A stretch of DNA of 64,000 nucleotides from Stichopus chloronotus (GCA_021234535.1 CM037848.1:16137444-16201443), one strand, 5' to 3'. Positions 25,540 through 37,935 are shown, numbered from the stretch's first letter. The notes: generated from the sequence alone by a model not told the origin. Numbers and translations: made by a program.

Positions 25540-26000
25540 AATTATTACTTAAAATAAAGAAATTTCAGAAGATATTCAATTCAATACCATCACATATCAA
25601 TAGCGAAATTTTGCATTTAGCCCAAAACTATGTAAGCAAACTACCCCATGCCAGTTCCTGACAAATTAAGCCAAACTAAAATCCTCAGGAAGATGCAGAA
25701 TAAAATGAGGAACATGACGAAAAGTAAATTATTACTTAAAATATAGGAATCCTTGAACATATATTCAATTCAATAGCATCACCTTTCAGTAGCGCCATTT
25801 TGCAGTTAGCCCACCCTATGTGAGCACAACTCTCTCAAAGTCGGGGGCGCCACCCCTGTACCAATCATAGTTCATCTTTAATTAGGAAGAAGTCCTTAGG
25901 ATTATATAAAATATAGTAATTCCTAAATATATAATCAAGTCGATAGCATCAAATAAAGCACCAAGTATGTAAACAAACATCTTTCAAAGGGAGGGGACGA
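25540..26000 (+). repeat. Three tandem copies of the ~190-bp repeat
   Basis: The anchor 'tattcaattcaata' lies at 25573 and 25762, with a diverged version at 25932 (steps of 189 and 170). Each is followed by 'agcatcac', a 'gccattttgca'-type block, 'ttagccca', 'tatgta.gca' and a G-rich end. Together with the copy at 24165 this is an interspersed, partly tandem family. No coding capacity is seen. Confidence 0.75.
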
Positions 26001-26489
26001 GGGGAAGATATAAGATACAAAATACCAGTGCTGGAGGACTCAAGACTGGACTCGTACACATCCTGCAATTTCGCTCTTGCTGTTGTGGGTGACTATAATT
26101 TAACCCAAAGTTATATCAAGAAATGCCTTGTGCGAAAAAATACTTATCTCGCCGATTTACTTCACATTTTAAGTATTGTATACGGTAGAACAGAGACTTA
26201 ATAATGGACAATGGATTCCAACCCCTGAAGTCCCCCTAAGGATACTGACCTAGTGAACCCCTCACCTTTACACCTTCCCCAGGATGGCGATCGGTCATCA
26301 TTTCCACCGTATCATATGTAGCCTAGTACCCTAATCTTGATCTCCCAGACTCAGACCAACTACGCCCTTGCCAAAGGAGCCGAAGTTACCCAGATAGGCC
26401 ACTTTCAGTTTGACCAGAGCCTCCCTGGTTCTATACACAAATCTGTATAGATCGGTGATTTGACATCACACCATTTAATTTCTCGCGCT

Positions 26490-26610
26490 AGAAAACGAAC
26501 GGAAGTGTCTTGTTTTATCTAGTTCTTTTGGTGTTACCGGAAATGGGCACATTTCAACAAGCTGTAGTCTGCTAAATAAGTCGAACCATGCATGCGCGTG
26601 CGACTAGCTA
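26490..26610 (+). promoter_or_regulatory. Candidate ETS/NRF1-type promoter patch
   Basis: A CpG-bearing island in AT-rich surroundings has CGGAAGTG at 26500, ACCGGAAAT at 26536 (ETS/GABP-type cores) and an NRF1-like TGCATGCGCGTGCG at 26589. Such combinations are typical of promoters of housekeeping and mitochondrial genes. MALSU1, a mitochondrial gene on the same strand, has its first coding exon 8.8 kb downstream and an acceptor-like site before its ATG. This could therefore be the promoter of a non-coding first exon. Unproven. Confidence 0.25.
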
Positions 26611-28026
26611 GTCTCTCCTTCAGATACTGCAAAAGCCAGATTCGCGAGAATGTATGCGTGGTTGATCATCCAGCACCTGTCGAAAAGTATTAAAAATTGG
26701 TAAAGTTGTGGTTACGGTATTGAAAGAGATTGATTCGAAGGATTGGAATGAACTCATGCTAGTTTCTTATGCACAATGAGCCGTATTTACCGTTTCATTT
26801 TGCTTTCCTGTCTCAGTCTCAGTAGTGTTTCACTGTACTGTAGAAACTAAAGTTAATAGGCTTAGGCCTAACTAACAGTAACACTATGCGCTGTCTAGTG
26901 TGCAATAACATCAGGCCTAGCAATAGTTAGGTTAACTTTACTAATGCTTACCAAGGCGTCAGGCTTAGGCTAACTTTAGGCTTGCTTGTGAGTTGCAGGC
27001 TTCTTGTTCTTCCCTGTCCTGTCCTGCCCTTTTGCAACTGCAGGAGTATGGTGACGTATGCAGGTGTTGAAGTTGAACAGGACTGTGCATTATATATATG
27101 CAGTACCCCCGTAGTTGGCGAGCCCCCAAAATTGGCACTTCCTTCAAAAATTACTCTCTATCACTGTGGCAACGTTTCTGAAGTGAACCTAACCTTCTTG
27201 AGTCTAACCACAATTAGGTATTTCACGATTTTGAACCCATTTCAGTTACGTTTCCTCTAAATAAGGGCTCGTTTGTGACATTTAAAATATCGGCGATGGA
27301 TTCCTTAAGTGCGCCAATTTCGGGGTACAGTACATACATGACCTTTAAGCGCGTTACACTCAACACCACTTTCACACAATCACAGACCTTCCATGGCTAA
27401 CCCAAATTTTTAACCCCTCATTCAACCCTGGCCAGGGCGGTTATTTCTCACGTTCATAGATGGTTTTCTTACCAAACTTTACATGTACGATCTCTGGCAC
27501 CGCATCCACCTTTCTGCATTGCCAGAATATGCTGAGGAAATGGATGGATTTTGACTCAAAAAATTAAACATAACGCTATGTCATCATGCAGCTTTGTGCC
27601 ATATTTGCAAGCCTTCAGAGTGAGTCAATGGCCGAATGGTCATGAAAAACAGCTAAATTATGGGTAATCTTATAGTTAAAATGTACTTAAGATACATATT
27701 ATTTCAAGATTTATTTGAAATGAAAGTATGAATCATTTTTGCCAAGTTTTGGGGCATTCTAGCAAAACTTAATTGGGATAAAAATGCATAGCCCTGCTCA
27801 AGGACTAGGGCTGGACCTACTTGTGTATGTGGATAACCCTGTGTTACCCTTACTTCGTTAGGCATAGGCCTAGTGTAAGCTTATGTTTTCTGCAATGTAG
27901 TTCTTCATTGGTGCAGACCTTGGTAGTCTCACTACGTTTTAGCTCAAATTCAAGGTACAACTGCAGAATACAATGTCTCTCTAATCATACCGCTGAGACC
28001 TTGGCGGTGCAGTCGCAGTCAAAAAA

Positions 28027-28398
28027 GAACAGTATACTGATATAGGACCACTACGACTGCGCTGTCATATCAGGAAGACAGTGCACTGATACATGACCAC
28101 TACGACTGCACTGCCCAATCAGATTGGAGAATAAATAACAGTACATTGATATAGGACCACTACGACTGTGCAGCCATATCAAGAAGACAGTGCATTGGTT
28201 TGTGATCACTGCGATTGCGACTTCGCCGCCGAATCAGATTGGAGGATCATTGAAATATGACCACATGTAGATTGCGTCGTTCTAAAAAATGACAGTACAT
28301 TGATATAGGACCACTAGGACTGCGACTGCGCCACAGAATCAGGAGACAGTGCATTGATATATGACAACTGCGACTGCGCCGCCAGATCAGATTGGCGG
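28027..28398 (+). repeat. Degenerate ~55-bp minisatellite
   Basis: About seven diverged copies of a block containing 'acagt.cattgatatagg', 'accactacgactgcgc' and 'atcagattgga' or 'atcaggaagac'. It is GC- and CpG-richer than its surroundings. Confidence 0.85.
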
Positions 28399-30344
28399 GT
28401 CAATGGACGTAAAGTTAAATGGTCTTTCCCCCAAAAGGTAACTCACCACTCAGTCATCTAGGCTAGCGTGCACTCACGCAGGACTTCTCATCTCTAAACA
28501 CCAAAGTATTCAGCATCCGTACCCTGTACTATTCACCATGCATATTGTACAGAATATTAAACTAAGCTTTGTGAACGACCAGAGTTGGTGTGCACTTCGG
28601 CTCCATGATTTTAAAAGCGTGCTCTTCAGTGCGGCGTTGTATTCTGCAGTTACTCCAAATTCAACTTCTGAAGTCTATGGGTAGAGGAAAGCAGAGATAT
28701 GTTGAAACAAGCAGGCTTGGTTGTTAGATTTTTGAGAGATGGGTAATGGTTGCCCGTCTTGGTTACCTTCTTAAAATCGGAGACCGGCAATTCATTGCCC
28801 ATCTGAAAACTGAGATGGGCTTTATTGCATTATTTGCATTCTTTCACACACTGCCAATTTTCCTTATATGAAGGGCCATGACAAGTTTTCAGCAGGGCAA
28901 ATAACTGCCCCAGCAGTAATAGCACCCCCCCCCCCCACCTGGTAAGTTGCTACATCATGCTTGAAGGCATCCAATAAGGAGAGCAGTTGTGTAATTACAT
29001 TAAATTTATCTTGACTGAAAGCATAAACACTTAAAGCTTAGAAAAATTGCTGGGAGAGTGGGTGGGGATGCCTTGACAGGGAGGGGCATCTCTAGGAAGT
29101 TTTTGAAACAGTACCTGTGATATTTTTCACCTATCCTGTATGGCTATATGGGCAAATAAATGATATAGATTGGTGCCAACTCCATTGTCTTGGAGTCATG
29201 AGTTTGAGTAGGTTCCTCATAACACTGTTATATAGGGTAAAATACTTACTTAGTTTAATGTATAGTGTTGTGATAAAAAGAAGCAATCCTGTTCATGGTG
29301 ATGCATTGAAGGCTAAGCAATACATTAGACAACATCTAAAAGATTTTTATAACATTTTGGACGAAAACTGAAAACCTTCTTTCAAGCCAGTGACATGTGT
29401 AGGCTAGACTGTTAGTGTGTAGTATGTATGTTAGGCTACAGCAAAAGTCCCAAGCCATTATCGAGGAAAATATCAAGCAGGAGGGAACATTCAACTGGAA
29501 GTTTGTAAATATATTGTGGGTTGTTAGTCAAGGGTTTCGTTCACATGCCACGTAAATGTTTTTGGCTTTCATGATTGACTGGGGTATTTTCTGATACTTT
29601 CCATGAACAATCTGTCTGATCAAAGCTGATTAGGAGTTCCTACATACAGTACATATGGTATATGAAACACAACTTATGAGATCGTATTATGTTTTGGGCA
29701 CTGAAATTCCTAATTGTGGGGATGCAAAACTTTGCATACATTGTCACAAATTGAAAACAAAAAACTAGAACCAAAATAATTTCAGAGCCACCTTATTTTT
29801 ATGTCACTTGAAATTGACATGATGATTAAGGATTCGGTCAATGTTTTCAGGTCAAACTTTTACCTACCAGGGAGGTTAGTATATGGACATGGATTATCAT
29901 ATCAGTGCTTTCGTCAGCCTTATTGTCAGCTGTGTTCACTATGCAGGTTGCCAAATATTTATGGCAGAAAAAACCTTTTTTGGTTCTTTTAAATATACAT
30001 ACCTTTATACATTCTGATGTTTTTGGCACTCTATTTTCACATGGGCAGTTATTGGTGGGGCTGTGGGAAGTCCTTTTTGTATACTCTTATTTTATTCATA
30101 AACACTTTAGCCAATCAATGAAAATGATTCTTTGTAATGGAGGATCATTCAACGTTTAGCATCTAATGGAGGCAAGAAACTTTTTTCAGTTCATGATTAA
30201 AACATACTCACACATGCTACAAAGATGTGATAATATAGTTTGTAAGCTGAACTTTTACTCTTCAGAAAAATGTTGAGTAAGGTGTCGTCTTTGGAGTGCT
30301 TTTATCATGATTCAAAACCATCAAAAAAAATCTTGTGCAGATTG

Positions 30345-32680
30345 AAATGTTAATAACTGTTACAGTTTAGGTCGTCATTCTTATGAGCTAAAATATTTAG
30401 TATGCATATGAATCTGTCTCTGTTGAATTGTCTGGCTCTCCGTGAAAGGAAAATTTGGAGGTCCATGTGCTATTGCCGTTTGTGTTTTATATTAGATAGT
30501 CAGCAAAGATGTTACGAAACATTGACATGTGCGTTTACTGAAGTTGTCAAACTGTTGTTTCTCTAAGAGAACATTTAGTGGACAGTGAAATATTTGTATA
30601 CTGAAATGGTTAGGGAAATGACATAGTTACAATGGATACTAAGATAATGGTTTGTAAAAGTCTTTCTCTTTACTTCTACTCGCATCAGTCAATTTTCCTT
30701 TCTAAGAAACGATTAAAAGTTAGATTATTGCCATTAGCCATCTAAAGCGGTAACAATGAAGTTCACCTTGAATAGAAACAGAACACAATAGGAATAGTCA
30801 GGACTTCTTTTCATTGAGTGATAAGCCATTCTATTCAGTGCAGGCCTCAATTGTGCTAGAGCTCAGACAAAATAATGACTGTCAGTTACACATCATCAAT
30901 CTTTAGAGTGTTTTCGGCAAATGCTGTGTCACGTTTTACTCAGAACATTTGTGACTTTAAGGGCAAGTTGGCTAACCGCTGCATACATGGAAGTAAACTT
31001 AAACAAAAAAAGCTGATAACGGCAGAACTATTTACTTATTAAACTCATGTGGTAATTTTTTTCTTTAAGTTGGATGGACAAATGTGTGTAATATTGCACT
31101 GTGCATTGCAAACAAATCAATCAAACATCATAGTTGGATCTATTAGAAGCAAAATCATTACTCACCAACACAGGCAGCGTCTGTAAAATAAGAGAGACAT
31201 AAAAAAAATCAACGTTAGAACCGAGATTTCAAAGTTAATGAGTCATTTCCATTAAATCCTGAAATCGCTAGGCACACCAACTGTAGTGCTGGCTTGATGG
31301 GGCCTAGCTGCAACAACGGCCAATTTCATTTTTTTTTTTACAGCTTGAAAAACCTGAATGCCAGTGAAACTCATTCAAATATTGGTGATGATACAATACA
31401 CTCATTCAAGAATAAGTCTTTTTATCATCAGTTACAGTATGGGTTTATGAAATGAGAAGATACAGATTTTTTATCATTTTGTCATGACAGATTCGAGATT
31501 TAAGCCTATGCTGTAAGAGAAGAAATAATAATGGAAATGCCAATTTCAAATTCCGATTCACCAAATTTGCATTGATTATCGAAATTTTGAGCATATGTGA
31601 TAAAGAGGATGATATATCAATGCTGCTTGCGATACCTTGTACTTATGGCTCTGCGAAATTCCAAACCCTCTGCCGAAGCCGAAAACACTATTATCTTGTG
31701 TGATAAAAAAAAAAAGCATTTGCAGTAGTTGCAGTAATAATAAAATATTACCTGTACTTGCAAACATCCAACCAGCCTTCTTATAAACATGAAAAAGTAG
31801 ATCAGAACTTTTACCAACGCATTGCTTTCCCTACCCCCACCCTAACTCTTGATCCCCTGAAACTCCTCTCTGTCAATAGCGACAACTGGCTGTTCGCCCC
31901 CATGTCCCAGCTTTTTCCCCTTTTCAATAACAGTCTTTTCTTTTTACTTTTTCATTGGACGTATCTCGGTCAAAGAGCAAACATACTTCAAAAACCGTTT
32001 GTTTTAGTGAATATAAACCTTCAAATGCAGAGCGGGTTATGTGGAAATATTTTAATGTGGAACTTCAAAAGGCCCTCATTGCTAGGAATGAAAAAAGTAC
32101 CTTCTCTTAAATGGACGCTTCTCTTTGAGTAGAACGGTGTAATGTACTTGGGGCTACATTACTTATTTTTTCAAGGAAACAAAGGTTTACTATTAAATTA
32201 CCAAAAAAACCCTTCAATACTTTACAATTGTTTCAATAATATCTCAGATAATCGTTTTATGAGTTGTATAAACATTTTGTGCCATACCTTGACAAGTTTC
32301 GTGCAACTTACTCCTACTAGTTTATTCAAGAGAGATTGTTCTTTTCACTAGTGTTTTGAAGCAAAACTGTTATACAGCTTCTCAGATAGTCCTGATACTT
32401 CAAATATAGTTTTTCAAACAATACGGCACCATTTGTTAGTACAATGAATTTCACATCCAAGAAAATATGGAGTTTTTATGAATATACTTTTTATTCACTG
32501 GCAAGTCACCATGTTGTTGCAAAATTACGTGATTCGTGATGTCACACATGTACCTGTACGTGTCATGAAGTATTGCTGGTGCATATGATATGCCATACAT
32601 TTCCAAAATGGTGATACGCTGTATAACAACGGCGGGAAGTTTGAAGTCTTATTTGGAAAGAAGTTTTAGTTGGAAAGAAG
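30345..32680 (-). repeat. Right arm of the large imperfect inverted repeat
   Basis: The reverse complement aligns with 9087-11003. This arm has about 500 extra bases (near 31280-31790), either an insertion here or a deletion in the left arm. The spacer between arms is about 19.3 kb and contains the GPCR and the last exon of the 3.7-17 kb gene. ORFs in this arm are short and not shared with the other arm. Confidence 0.8.
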
Positions 32681-34184
32681 TTCATTTTGGCTTGATGAGG
32701 AAGACCAGCATTTCCCTGATATAATAGAGGGTCGGGACTGTATGTCATTATGTACAGTACAGCTCAAGTTCGACTCCCGAACTCTGTGCCCAGAGGAAAG
32801 TCTGTATACTTGTTAGTATTTTTTTTTTCGCATGTAAACCATCACATGCCTCTAGTTCACTTCACTGTGGCACCATGCACGATTGTACCCTCTGCCACTG
32901 ACAAGGTCTATGTTGATCAGTGGCAACTGTGTCTTCAGTTCCATGGTAGAAAGTGTTAAGGATGTAGCCTATGTTGATGCCTATGTCTGCAGTTGTGTCT
33001 AACTTTGCAGATGCTGAATAGCGGTGCAAAATGTACAAGGTAAAATGAAATGGGTTTCTCTTTGGCCTATGTTGAATTAATTCTGCTAGCAGTATTTACA
33101 CATTACACCCAACAACCATGATTAACTCATACATGCTGTACTTTTGAAGTACCGCCATGATGGCAACTTTAATAGCATCACTTTTCAAATGGCAGCCTAC
33201 ACAGTATCAGTAAAAATATTATCTAAAAATTAGTGGAAATTTGGTGGAAGGTAGGGGTGCCAAGTTACTTCAAAGAGCATGTAAGAATATTAGTCCAGTC
33301 TGCTGTGAGCTAGCTCCAGGCTTGCATCTTCTTTAAGTTTCATTAGCAGATTGTATTAACACTTTCACCAATTGGCGATTTCAAAACTTCCAACGTCGAG
33401 TTGTCAACAGATCGCTCTTGTTAATAATGGTTTCCACAGATGACCGTTTCCCTACCTTTCCAATGACTGTCTGACAATAGGCTGCTTATAGTATACTGAC
33501 CGATTGAATAGAAATGGTTGAGTTTATATTTAGTTCAATGTCAGTGTCTTAAGAAACTTAAACCGCATGCTTAATTCAGTGCTCTAGAACAAAGTAAAGA
33601 AAAGGGATGAATCTGAGGGTGTTTCTAAAGCTTAATTTGAGATGGAAATGAAGGAGGGTGGGGGGGGAGAGGGGAATGGAAGACTGTGGTGAAGTCACTA
33701 TAGATGTTATCATCAGACGAGCTGGAGGTGTGATTTGAGAGTATCAGTTGACCGCTAAGGGATGTTCCCAATTTTTGTCAGATTCCTCTCTACTTGGAAT
33801 AACATAAGTCTTCCTCTTCATCAAGAGTTCACCTCCTCCATCACTCCACTCTCTGGAAGTTTCTGCCTACTGTGTTCTTTACTGCTAGTAATAGACATAA
33901 ATCCTCCTTTTTAACACGTCCCATTACACTCCACTTGTAAACTTACGACAGTATGTTTTGACTTTGTGATATTTCAGTATTTATTTCGTAGTACCTTCTA
34001 TTCTTACACTCATATAATTTTACATACCACACAGCTTTTGCTTTGTATTGTATGCTTCCTGTCATATAATTTGCTTTTTACTTTTATTACTTTTAAATCT
34101 GATACATATTTATTTTCTTATTTAAGCATGCATGTAATTACCTTTTAAGGATGTAAAGTATTGCTTAAATTTTTATGAGGTGAG

Positions 34185-34375
34185 CTGGTGCCAGTAAACA
34201 GATTAGACATGGTGCCAGAAACAGATTAGACATGGTGCCAGTATCAGAGCAGACATGGTGCAAGTAAACAGAGTAGACATGGTGCCAGTGAACCGATTAG
34301 ACCTGGTGCCAGTAAACAGATTAGACATGGTGCCAGTAAACATATTAGACATCGTGCCAGTTGCAGATTAGATAA
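34185..34375 (+). repeat. 24-bp minisatellite (about 8 copies)
   Basis: The unit 'gtgccagtaaacagattaga' plus 'catg' repeats with scattered substitutions. One unit has lost bases. Confidence 0.92.
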
Positions 34376-34593
34376 GTTGCATAATCACCAGTAAAAGCAA
34401 TGTGAATATTTCTTAACTAGTTGGACCCCACAATTAAGGAAATTTTGCATTGAAAGTGTGTTTTGTTAACTGAAAGAATGTTTTGCTAGATGTTTGGCTG
34501 TTACATCAGTTTCTGCTCAAGATATTTTTCAGAATGAAATGTCTTTTTTATCCATCTGGAGAAAGGCTAAGCAGAAAGTATGTAGAATATTTC

Positions 34594-34807
34594 CAGGCCT
34601 TGAATTTTGAGGCGTGCGAGTGCGATCGCACGCCATCACTGACCTTAAATCATTGTGAGGAGAGTGATTTTTTGCACACCTAGATGAAGAATGGAATGTC
34701 ATATAGAACTATTGAAGTTTAATAAAACAGCACACCTACCCCACTCCTTAATTTTCTAAGGAGTGTGATTTGTAGCACAGGCTGGAAAATCTAAAACTCA
34801 AGGCCTG
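34594..34807 (+). mobile_element. 214-bp non-autonomous DNA transposon, copy 1
   Basis: The ends are inverted: it starts CAGGCCTTGAATTTT and finishes AAAACTCAAGGCCTG. TATTTC flanks it on both sides (34588-34593 and 34808-34813), a 6-bp target-site duplication. It carries an internal near-palindrome around GTGCGATCGCAC (34620-34634). A second copy lies at 45117-45329. CAGG ends recall the hAT superfamily, some branches of which make 5-6 bp duplications. No transposase is present. Confidence 0.88.
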
Positions 34808-34938
34808 TATTTCTTACATAAATCAGTGATCTCTTGAAAAGCCCTTTTGCAATGTCTGCTGCACACATGCATGTCTTCAAACTTGGAAGAAGATAAACAA
34901 ACACATGTCATACCTACAGCACATACCAAAAAACTGAA

Positions 34939-34944
34939 TTTATT
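34939..34944 (-). terminator. Polyadenylation signal for the antisense exon
   Basis: AATAAA on the minus strand lies 26 bases after the stop codon of the exon at 34971-35048. This spacing fits a very short 3' UTR. Confidence 0.45.
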
Positions 34945-34970
34945 TTAGAAGACATTGAATATCCTCTTTT

Positions 34971-35048
34971 TTAAACCAACTTCACATCCACAGAGGGCTT
35001 GCACTTGCTGTTCAGTGTCTTGAGCCACCTCTTAACAGCCTCTTTTGT
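34971..35048 (-). CDS. Probable terminal exon of an antisense gene
   Basis: On the minus strand the acceptor 'cacccttttttag' is followed by 25 codons and TAA. They read TKEAVKRWLKTLNSKCKPSV plus DVKLV. An AATAAA follows 26 bases after the stop. Acceptor, open frame with normal protein composition, stop and poly(A) signal in correct order and spacing make a genuine last exon likely. I do not recognise the protein. Upstream exons must lie beyond 35048 and so overlap MALSU1 on the opposite strand. Candidates with good donors are 35325-35364 and 36755-36802. Confidence 0.45.
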   Translation of the reverse strand, partial: TKEAVKRWLKTLNSKCKPSVDVKLV

Positions 35049-35366
35049 CTAAAAAAGGGTGTTATAGTCTGATGACAAGTGAGTGTATTTTCATGCTATG
35101 TATGATTAGTGTGCTTTGTTTGTCTTCTATGAATCTCGCAATAACCTCTTGTAAATTTAGATTGAGAAAAGGCTTATTGTTTCAAAGATATTGAACTGGG
35201 AAAAACATAATAGCAAGTACCTTCCCTTTCTGTGATATTTTATTGTTTGTGATGGAGTAAATTACTTTCTTTTAATAACAGTATACAAGAAGCAGAATGT
35301 TAAAAACAATCTCATTTCTGTTACCTTCCACAGATCGTACCAGCCAGTAACAGCCAAATATAAACT

Positions 35367-35928
35367 ATGCAATGCTCTTCATCCCTATTTGGAAGCTGGC
35401 TCGTCACGAGGTCAGGCATCAGCGTCGGACTGACTCTTCCATCAATATGTTGTCTTGTCAGAGAAATTCATTCCTTTCAAGTACCCTTCTTTCATCATAG
35501 GAGATGCAGACATCTAGGTCATGCGCAAACTAATGCATTGGTTCAAAAACCTTTACCGAGACCTGGCTGGAAAGAGACAAGCTGGTCTCATCAATTGATG
35601 GGTATTCATGTGACTATAGAACAAAACAAAAATGCAAGTAAGGGTGGGTCGATGACACCCCTCGAGGATGAAAGCGTTGAACAATGGACTCACCCAGACA
35701 AACGGGAAGAAATAAACATCTTGGAGGATCCTGAGTTGAAAGATCTCTTGAGGGAACTCGCTGCGGATTTTGGAGAAGGAGACTCCTCCGTGGGGAAACG
35801 AGAGACGGACCTAGTCGTAGATGATGATGTAGCTGTCGCTTTTGAAGGTGACACCGTCGTGAAGAAAGAAGAAGTAATCAAAGATCAATCCAAACATGAT
35901 GTCGATACCATCTCAAAGAAAAAGAGAA
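35367..35928 (+). CDS. MALSU1: MALSU1 exon 1: mitochondrial targeting and linker
   Basis: The first coding exon of the mitochondrial assembly factor of the large ribosomal subunit (RsfS/Iojap family), which binds uL14m and blocks premature subunit joining. It encodes 187 residues plus one base (phase 1), donor AGAA|gtaagt. The N-terminus is hydrophobic and Arg/His-rich without acidic residues for its first 30 positions, as expected of a matrix presequence. An acidic, disordered linker follows (ILEDPELKDLLRELAADFGE, residues about 117-136) and a basic end SKKKR. An in-frame TAA lies just before the ATG, fixing it as the first possible start here. An acceptor-like 'ttaccttccacag' ends at 35333, so an upstream non-coding exon is likely. 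The linker is longer than in the human protein. Confidence 0.85.
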
Positions 35929-36754
35929 GTAAGTCATGACATGAATGTATAATGAGGATGAAGTGTTCAGTATTTTACCAGTTTTAAGTATGGTGTTATA
36001 AAACCAGCAGACACCTGCATCATTTCTGCATCTTCCTCCTCCCCGGTAGCAGTTTCATCATTTCATTTGCAGCAGAGACCATTTATAATGGAATGTATTA
36101 TGTAAACAACTTGTCGAGTGTGCTGTGCAATCGACGGTATCCTAATGGTTCGATACTCATCACTGATTTCCTTTCTTTTTGCTTTTTTGCTCTTTGCTGT
36201 TACGTTCCTTTTATTTCTTTTTCATTCTGTTCCTGTTTTAATGTTTCTCTGTCTTTATTTCAAAATCTGTTATGAAATCTGTTATTATTTCTAAATATCA
36301 AATTTAACGTCTTTCTCCCTTTAATTCTTTTCTCCAATATGTTGTATTTTGTGTTTACTTTCTCTATCTATTGGTCCATTTATGATAATGCTTGGATAGC
36401 CTTCAACCTGACATTTTGCGATTTATGCATCTCTTACAGATATTTGACTTGTACATGCTCACAGGTTGTTTCTTCTACCTGTTCGTAATTCTAAATGTTT
36501 CTTTTGTTTTTACTCTTATTACCATTTATATTCTCCTATATATTGGCCTGGATGACCTTGGTTCTATTGATTGTAAATACGCTGTCCTCTGTAAAGGATA
36601 AAATGAAGGCACTAAAAACGTTAATATTTCTTTATCTGTCCAGATTTGGTGGAGATAAGTTAGTATCCCTCTCAACACATTGAATGTAAGAGACACACAG
36701 TGACTCAATAAATTATGACTATGGTATCGTCAAGCCTGCCAAAATTTTACTTAC

Positions 36755-36802
36755 CGAAAATGGTAATTTGGAGATTTTGTTTCTTGCCAGCCTTGCTTGC
36801 AT
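36755..36802 (-). CDS. Candidate first coding exon of the antisense gene
   Basis: The minus strand reads ATG plus 15 codons (MQARLARNKISKLPFS), then a consensus donor TCG|gtaagt. It ends in phase 0, which fits direct splicing to the exon at 34971-35048, but other exons may lie between. The basic, amphipathic N-terminus could be a mitochondrial presequence. Short chance exons are common, so this is weak. It lies in intron 1 of MALSU1. Confidence 0.2.
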
Positions 36803-37050
36803 TAAGTCATAAACATGTCAAGCCTTCATAAAATCTGTGAATTTAATACTCTAAGCAGGGTTGCTGTTATTCAGTGACTTGTGTTACTTTATTTTTTGCA
36901 CTGTTGTATGTTGGATTCATGCTTCCAAGTCCTTTATGAGGCAAAATGTTATTCCACAGATGGCAATGTTAGCATATCAATCAGATTCGATGATCAATTA
37001 TCTGAGAACTTCAAGGATTACAACTTTCTCTTTTTATCGTATCATCAAAG

Positions 37051-37226
37051 ATTTACTACCCGTGTTTGATGTCGACAGCATCACGGACCTACTTCGAGAG
37101 GAGAACGCTTCCGATATTTGTGTCATCAAAGTACCACAGGAAAGGCAGTATGTTGACTATTTCATAGTGGTGACTGCCAGATCAACCAGACATCTTCATG
37201 CAATGACGCAATCCATTAATAAAACA
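37051..37226 (+). CDS. MALSU1: MALSU1 exon 2: first half of the RsfS domain
   Basis: The acceptor is 'tttctctttttatcgtatcatcaaag'. The two leading bases complete the phase-1 codon of exon 1. The donor is ACA|gtgagt, phase 0. It encodes residues 188-246 with the RsfS start: [20 protein letters not shown], then a beta strand and the family signature [17 protein letters not shown]. This agrees closely with the vertebrate MALSU1 pattern DICVI.V......DYF..V...STRHLHAM. The reading frame continues past the donor, but that part is intronic. Confidence 0.93.
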
Positions 37227-37611
37227 GTGAGTACAACTGGTTTAATATTGATGATATTCTTGAAAAAACTAAGAAGGAGGCACAGAATGAAGTTACCAGA
37301 TGTTGAAGTTAACAGCTACAGTGATCAATTATTTATTGAAGTTTCATTTATCCTTTCATTTGATACGGTGAGTTTGGTTTCTTGGATCTAAAGCTGCATT
37401 TCCCAGTCTTTTAGAGACGACTGCAGCAGCAGTGATATGTTTCTTTCAATATTTTATCTCATTAACCAAGTGACAGAAAAAAGAAACTCAGATAGTACTG
37501 TGAATTTGGCAATGTTTATCATCTGTAGTCTGTGGAGAAGAAATAAGTTTTAAAAACAACTTCGTGTGCAGTTACTTTTCAAATTAGCTATCCACATGTG
37601 AGCATGACTTC

Positions 37612-37935
37612 CATAGCTACTCATATTACTCCTGATACATGACTCACATAGCTATCTATATTACATCTGATGCATGACTCACATAGCTATCTATATTACT
37701 TCTGATGTATGACCCTCCACTCTATGACTGCCCATATTCCTCCTACCCCAGTACATGACACCCATAGCTGTCCATATCACTCCTGATGCATAACCCCTCA
37801 CCCCATGGCCATCTGTATTTCCCCTCTACAGATTCATGACTCACGTAGCTAATAACGCCTTATGGATGACTCCCCCTCAATAGTCACCTATATTCCCCCA
37901 TCCCTGATGCATGACCCACATAGCTATCTATATTC
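37612..37935 (+). repeat. Degenerate ~41-bp minisatellite
   Basis: Repeated blocks 'catgactcacatagctatc', 'tatattact' and 'cctgatg' occur about eight times with increasing divergence and C-rich interruptions. Confidence 0.8.

Larger units (their letters stand above)
21510..34184. other. Gene-poor interval
   Basis: Apart from the repeats and the promoter patch listed separately, I find no supportable exon here. The longest open frames are under 130 codons, have no conserved motif and mostly overlap repeats. An A/T-rich stretch of 33-34 kb and a G-rich tract near 33655-33680 are the only other notable compositions. Confidence 0.5.

Noticed and set aside
29117..29371. 84-codon ORF ending HGDALKAKQYIRQHLKDFYN
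   Set aside because: The C-terminal half looks protein-like, but there is no good acceptor before it and no partner exon nearby.
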